Below, piece by piece: positions 6,698 through 9,634 of a stretch of 9,634 nt of DNA (within the stretch, counting starts at the first letter, position 1; every line of letters begins with the position of its first letter). Where the stretch lies: positions 1 through 9,634 of the forward strand of contig QHUV01000045.1 of NCBI GenBank assembly GCA_003222065.1, in the 5' to 3' direction. The DNA comes from Gemmatimonadota bacterium. GTDB lineage: Bacteria > Gemmatimonadota > Gemmatimonadetes > Gemmatimonadales > Gemmatimonadaceae. A program made the position numbers and the translations under genes. Below the pieces are notes generated by a model that had not been told where the DNA came from, ran no database searches, and saw nothing but the letters and a program-made list of their open reading frames with translations.

Positions 6698-7791
6698 GGA
6701 CGCACCGGCGCCGCGGCGCTCTCGATGTCCGTCGTCGTGATGAAGCCCTCGATTCCCTTGTCTTTCAGCTCGCGCGCGGCAGCTCTCGCGTCGGCATCTG
6801 TCGCGTACCGTCCGACACGAACGCGGAATGGCGCCTTCGTGCCGGCGATGCGGGCGACAATGCGGCGCGCGCTCAGCGTGGTGACAAGATGCTCCGCCGA
6901 ATCCCTGGTCTGGTACGCCGCGACTTGCACCGTGTAGCGTCGCGCGTCTGATGCTCGATCGGCGTTTGGCGTGGACGTATCGCGTCGCGTAGGCACCTTT
7001 CGCGCTGAGTCACGGGCGCCGGAGCTGCGGCTGCTATCTGGACGACTCGACTCCCGTCGCACGGCAGCGCGGCCCGCTGTATCCGGCCGCGCGCTGTCGC
7101 GAAAAATCGGCCGACGCCGCGCGCCGCTGTCGACGTGTTGGGCCTTCGGCGGCGGCGGTGTCGGCCGCGTCACGGCGGGTACTGTGTCCACGTCGGCGCA
7201 TCGGCCGGCATAATAATCGATCTGATTGCGAGTCTCGACCGCGGTGTCGCCTAACGCAGCACGCGTCCGGAGCAAAACGGCACATCCCTTCACCGGCTGA
7301 TTCTGATCCAATAGCAGCCTGCCAAGCCATATGCCGACTCGAATGCGCTCAGGATCGTTAGGGTGTTGTAGCAGAAATCGCTGTAAATGATCGATCGCCG
7401 GGTCGCGATCGCCGCGCGCCATCTCCAGCTGTGCGAGCGCGAGCAGCGCGTCTCCGGAGTGCCGCGAGAACGGATACTCAACGATCACTTGCCGGTAGCC
7501 TCGCTCGGCGTCCGCCGCGGTTGCGGCCAACGCCGCTCGCCAATAGAGCGCATTCGCATACTCCGGAGTGCCGGCGGTCGTGGTCAACTGCGAATCGACG
7601 AGCGCGCGTCCCGCGGCTCCATTCCCCTGGAGTACCAGCCCGCGCGCGCGAAGGAAAAGTGAGTCTCGCGGATCGGCCGCCGCTGGTCGCTGCTTTCCAG
7701 CGCTATCCGTCGTCTGCGCACGCCCTGAGCCGGCGGTCAGCGCCAGTCCGAGCGTCGCGGCCAAAGGCGCACCGATCCAGCGATGATTCAT
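6694..7791 (-). CDS. Secreted TPR-like protein with C-terminal SPOR domain
   Basis: The 365-aa product begins with a signal peptide (MNHRWIGAPLAATLGLALTA, probable cleavage after GSGRA, residue 25). Residues about 40-190 are Ala/Leu-rich helices resembling tetratricopeptide repeats (LYWRAALAATAADAERGYRQ, YPFSRHSGDALLALAQLEMA, IDHLQRFLLQHPNDPERIR), like CpoB/YbgF-type proteins. A Pro/Arg/Ser/Asp-rich low-complexity linker follows (205-285). Residues 285-357 are a SPOR domain (RYTVQVAAYQTRDSAEHLVT, then FRVRVGRYATDADARAAARE). SPOR domains bind denuded peptidoglycan strands, typically at division sites, so a cell-wall role is inferred. An open frame continues upstream to 8076 but would overlap holA by 278 nt and hide the signal peptide, so ATG 7789-7791 is chosen. 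It lies 7 nt after holA and its stop overlaps mutS. Confidence 0.87.
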   Translation of the reverse strand: MNHRWIGAPLAATLGLALTAGSGRAQTTDSAGKQRPAAADPRDSLFLRARGLVLQGNGAAGRALVDSQLTTTAGTPEYANALYWRAALAATAADAERGYRQVIVEYPFSRHSGDALLALAQLEMARGDRDPAIDHLQRFLLQHPNDPERIRVGIWLGRLLLDQNQPVKGCAVLLRTRAALGDTAVETRNQIDYYAGRCADVDTVPAVTRPTPPPPKAQHVDSGARRRPIFRDSARPDTAGRAAVRRESSRPDSSRSSGARDSARKVPTRRDTSTPNADRASDARRYTVQVAAYQTRDSAEHLVTTLSARRIVARIAGTKAPFRVRVGRYATDADARAAARELKDKGIEGFITTTDIESAAAPVRP

Positions 7792-7798
7792 GCCGACA

Positions 7799-8881
7799 TC
7801 ACGCCGCCCGACGTGACGAGCGTTGGGGCATGCATAACGCGAGAACGAGCGATTGGAGCAACTGCTCGTCGGACGAGACGCGCGTCTCCTTGAGAGCGGC
7901 ATCAGCGGTAAGCAAAGTCGCCAGGGCGGCATCGAGGTCCGATGTACTCCACGCGTCGAGGGCGCGCGCCCAGGCGCGAACGGCCTCGCCCCAACTGCGT
8001 CCCGTATAGCTGGATCCCGTCTCCTTGAGCAGCGCGAAGAACTCATTCTCCATCCGCTGCCCAGCTGCCCCCCCATCGCGACGCGCTCGCCCCCAGGCGA
8101 TTGCGAGCGTTTGAGTGGCCAGGGCCATCACAATCGTAACGGCGCTGCTCTTCGGCTGCGACAACACATGCGGCAATAATTCCAATGCGACGTCGGCTTT
8201 CCGATTCGCTACGGCGTCGAGCAGATCGCCTAACGTCTCGCCGCGGCGAACACCGACGATTGCCGCGACGGCCTGCTCGTCGATGACGCGTCGGTCGCCG
8301 CCGACGACGAAGCTGGCCAGCTTATCCAGTTCGGTCTTCAGCTGCGCCACCTCGGTACCGACCGCGCCTTGGAGCAAAGTCACCGCTTCCGGTGTTATCT
8401 CACAGCCAAGGTCGTGCGTGGCATAGTACGAGATCCATTTCGGGACGCGTGATCCCGATAGCGATTCGAAATCCACAGGTGTGGCTTGATCGAGCAGCAG
8501 CCGATCGTCCTTCGCGCCCGCCGTAGCCACCAGCACCAACACGATATCCGTCGCCGGCCGCACGACGTACTGCTCGAGAGCGTGTCGTGCGTCCTTTCGA
8601 AGGGCGGCAACGTCTTTCACGACGATGACGCGACGATCCGCCATCATTGGTGGCGTTCCCAGGAGCGATCCCAACGCTTCGCCCTCGACGTCACCCCCGC
8701 GAAGTATCTCGAGATTGAAGTCGCGCGTTGCCGGATCGACGGCGATGTCGATCAGCTGACGTACCGCCTCCTCCTTGAGGTAGTCCTCGGCGCCGTGAAA
8801 GTAATAGACCGGATCGAAGACGCGCGTCTGCATTGCGGTGCGAAGCGCTTTCTGTCCGGCGGAGGAGGAGGCGGCGGCCAT
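7799..8881 (-). CDS. holA: DNA polymerase III subunit delta
   Basis: The 360-aa product is the delta subunit of the clamp loader, which opens the beta sliding clamp. The N-terminus VYYFHGAEDYLKEEAVRQLI (about 25-44) is the family's 'lyGed.yl.eea' strand-helix. VIVVKDVAALRKDARHALEQ and TDIVLVLVATAGAKDDR follow, then the mid-domain TLLQGAVGTEVAQLKTELDK with 'G.d...l..EldKL', and VGVRRGETLGDLLDAVANRK ('...e...f.l.dai..r'). The C-terminal helical collar domain (about 240-355) ends with LLQSLVLALCMPQ. The length fits the family (E. coli 343). ATG 8879-8881 is preferred; GTG 8885-8887 would add two residues. There is no Shine-Dalgarno: a TATATT box ends 8 nt before the ATG, so the mRNA may be leaderless. 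This is probably the first gene of the long run through ddl. Confidence 0.92.
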   Translation of the reverse strand: MAAASSSAGQKALRTAMQTRVFDPVYYFHGAEDYLKEEAVRQLIDIAVDPATRDFNLEILRGGDVEGEALGSLLGTPPMMADRRVIVVKDVAALRKDARHALEQYVVRPATDIVLVLVATAGAKDDRLLLDQATPVDFESLSGSRVPKWISYYATHDLGCEITPEAVTLLQGAVGTEVAQLKTELDKLASFVVGGDRRVIDEQAVAAIVGVRRGETLGDLLDAVANRKADVALELLPHVLSQPKSSAVTIVMALATQTLAIAWGRARRDGGAAGQRMENEFFALLKETGSSYTGRSWGEAVRAWARALDAWSTSDLDAALATLLTADAALKETRVSSDEQLLQSLVLALCMPQRSSRRAA

Positions 8882-8889
8882 GCGCACAC

Positions 8890-8895
8890 AATATA
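8890..8895 (-). promoter_or_regulatory. Candidate -10 box (TATATT) for the holA run
   Basis: TATATT on the minus strand ends 8 nt upstream of the holA ATG and is part of the most AT-rich patch nearby. A start site 7-9 nt downstream would fall at or next to the ATG, predicting a leaderless transcript. No good TTGACA-like -35 is seen at 16-18 nt, so the call rests on the -10 and its position after a terminator. Confidence 0.45.
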
Positions 8896-8924
8896 AAAAG
8901 ACGCCGCGATGTGGGCCTCGGCGT
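8895..8924 (-). terminator. Intrinsic terminator of the anti-sigma-type gene
   Basis: On the minus strand ACGCCG (8924-8919), a 12-nt loop and CGGCGT (8906-8901) form a 6-bp GC-rich stem followed at once by CTTTTTAT. It lies 20 nt after the stop of the upstream gene. The stem is short and the loop large, so efficiency may be modest. The T-tract runs into the TATATT box of the next gene. Confidence 0.55.
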
Positions 8925-8944
8925 TCGACGATCTTGGTGCGGTT

Positions 8945-9478
8945 TTATCGCAGCGCGGCTTGCTGTAGTTCGACGTCGGCCAAATGGCGCGGCGCTTCAT
9001 CCACCATCAATACGGCTGGCCAAACCGGCATGCCCGTGGAAAGGGCCGCCATGTACGCCGTCGGCGTCAAAGCCGGCGTCGGAGCCACCGGCGCCGTCGC
9101 CACGACGGGCGGAAGCATCAACGCCTCCGGCGACGCGAAGCGATGGGTCGCTTCGAGCGTTAGGTAGGCGATCAGTGTGAGCGCAGCGGCAAGTGCGGCG
9201 AAGCTTCCCGTCGTCAGGCAGTACGACGGGGGGATCTCGTCGATGTTGACTGTCTGCAATGCGGCTAGCCGTTCGCTCAACTTCGCCATGAAGTCCGCCG
9301 ACGGCTCGATCTGCGGAATGTTGCGAACCAGAAGGAGACCGCGACGCACAGCGATGTCCTGTCGTGCGCAGCGCGCGCACGCCTGCACGTGTCCGTGCAT
9401 CACTTCCATTTCCACCGCTGGAAGCGTGTCATCGACAAAGCCGACGTGTTTCTCTCGGAATTCGCGACAATCGATCAA
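8945..9478 (-). CDS. Probable membrane anti-sigma factor with zinc-finger (ZAS-like) domain
   Basis: Read from TTG 9476-9478 the product has 177 aa. It opens IDCREFREKHVGFVDDTLP and then VMHGHVQACARCARQDIAVR, giving C4, H30, C34 and C37, the HxxxCxxC pattern of zinc-binding anti-sigma domains (PF13490-type). A hydrophobic segment (about 91-110, GSFAALAAALTLIAYLTLEA) is a single membrane helix. The C-terminal part (120-177) is Pro/Ala/Val-rich and probably periplasmic. Such proteins hold an ECF sigma factor inactive at the membrane; here the partner would be expected just upstream, at or past the right edge. A second TTG at 9494-9496 would add six residues; neither has a clear Shine-Dalgarno. 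The 9-mer-related CGTTAGG lies within the membrane-helix codons. A plain zf-HC2 membrane protein with no sigma partner is the alternative. Confidence 0.7.
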   Translation of the reverse strand: MIDCREFREKHVGFVDDTLPAVEMEVMHGHVQACARCARQDIAVRRGLLLVRNIPQIEPSADFMAKLSERLAALQTVNIDEIPPSYCLTTGSFAALAAALTLIAYLTLEATHRFASPEALMLPPVVATAPVAPTPALTPTAYMAALSTGMPVWPAVLMVDEAPRHLADVELQQAALR

Positions 9479-9634
9479 GGCTCTTCGTCCGCGCAATCTG
9501 GTTCGCGTCTCGGTACCCGCAGTACAGAGCGCAGTTCCAGAATTACTCTATCCTCGGCCGCGTTTCCAGAGGACGAAAAGCCAGGCAAAACTCGGGCGAA
9601 TGATATCTGAAGTTATCGCTCCATCTCGACTTGT
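9479..9634 (-). other. Right-edge region without a supported complete gene
   Basis: In the frame ending at TAA (9613-9615) the last codons read QVEMER, which could be the tail of an upstream gene such as an ECF sigma factor, but seven codons cannot support that. The remaining bases show GGAAAC (9562-9567) and several AT-rich hexamers but no well-spaced promoter pair and no terminator. Confidence 0.2.

Noticed and set aside
7249..7364. GCCTAAC...GTTAGGG pair resembling the outer core sites of an integron attC (RYYYAAC/GTTRRRY)
   Set aside because: The second site ends in G and not a pyrimidine, no inner L sites are visible, and the pair lies within the continuous coding frame of the SPOR protein.
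1580..7412. Four copies of GCGATCGC (1580, 3271, 6129, 7405), the cyanobacterial HIP1 octamer
   Set aside because: Three encode Ala-Ile-Ala with the preferred GCG-ATC-GC codons, so codon bias explains them; this density is well below what I recall for HIP1-rich cyanobacteria.
7792..8076. N-terminal extension of the SPOR protein (95 extra residues)
   Set aside because: It is Arg/Ser/Pro-rich, overlaps holA by 278 nt and would bury a clear signal peptide that starts at 7791.
9562..9567. GGAAAC as an ECF-type -35 for the anti-sigma gene
   Set aside because: No CGTC- or TCTGA-like -10 occurs at 15-17 nt; the nearest TCTGG is 20 nt away.

Overview
The window looks like chromosomal DNA from a GC-rich, Gram-negative-type bacterium. 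It encodes a SPOR-domain protein, a TonB-C-domain lipoprotein and a Ddl ligase, and most Leu/Ala/Arg codons end in G or C. Gene content and style suggest a Gemmatimonadota-like lineage, but that is inference from memory of gene order and not proven here. No mobile element, CRISPR array, rRNA or tRNA is visible. The region is a housekeeping gene cluster.

Every supported gene lies on the minus strand, so transcription runs from high to low coordinates. Upstream first: (1) a ZAS-type anti-sigma/zinc-finger membrane protein (8945-9478), followed by a compact intrinsic terminator (8895-8924). (2) A tight run starts at a probable promoter inside that terminator's T-tract: holA (7799-8881), a secreted TPR/SPOR protein (6694-7791), mutS (4076-6697), a TonB-C-domain lipoprotein (3555-4079), a cystathionine beta-synthase with a C-terminal CBS pair (2136-3533), ddl (1042-2097) and a QueE-like protein (381-1037). 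Gaps in this run are 38 nt or less, and mutS overlaps both neighbours by 4 nt (GTGA). (3) After a 235-nt spacer with two hairpins, the first 48 codons of a probable rhomboid protease run off the left edge (1-145).

The run mixes DNA replication and repair (clamp-loader delta subunit, MutS), envelope and peptidoglycan functions (SPOR protein, TonB-C lipoprotein, Ddl) and sulfur amino-acid metabolism (CBS). The protein after ddl is the most unusual. Its whole length resembles the radical-SAM enzyme QueE (7-carboxy-7-deazaguanine synthase), yet it lacks the CxxxCxxC cluster that binds the iron-sulfur centre, so it is probably a pseudoenzyme.

Other noteworthy signals are a four-tract G-quadruplex motif abutting the ribosome-binding site of the CBS gene, a merged terminator/promoter with a possibly leaderless holA, and a 9-mer (CGTTAGGCG or its complement) that recurs four times inside three genes.
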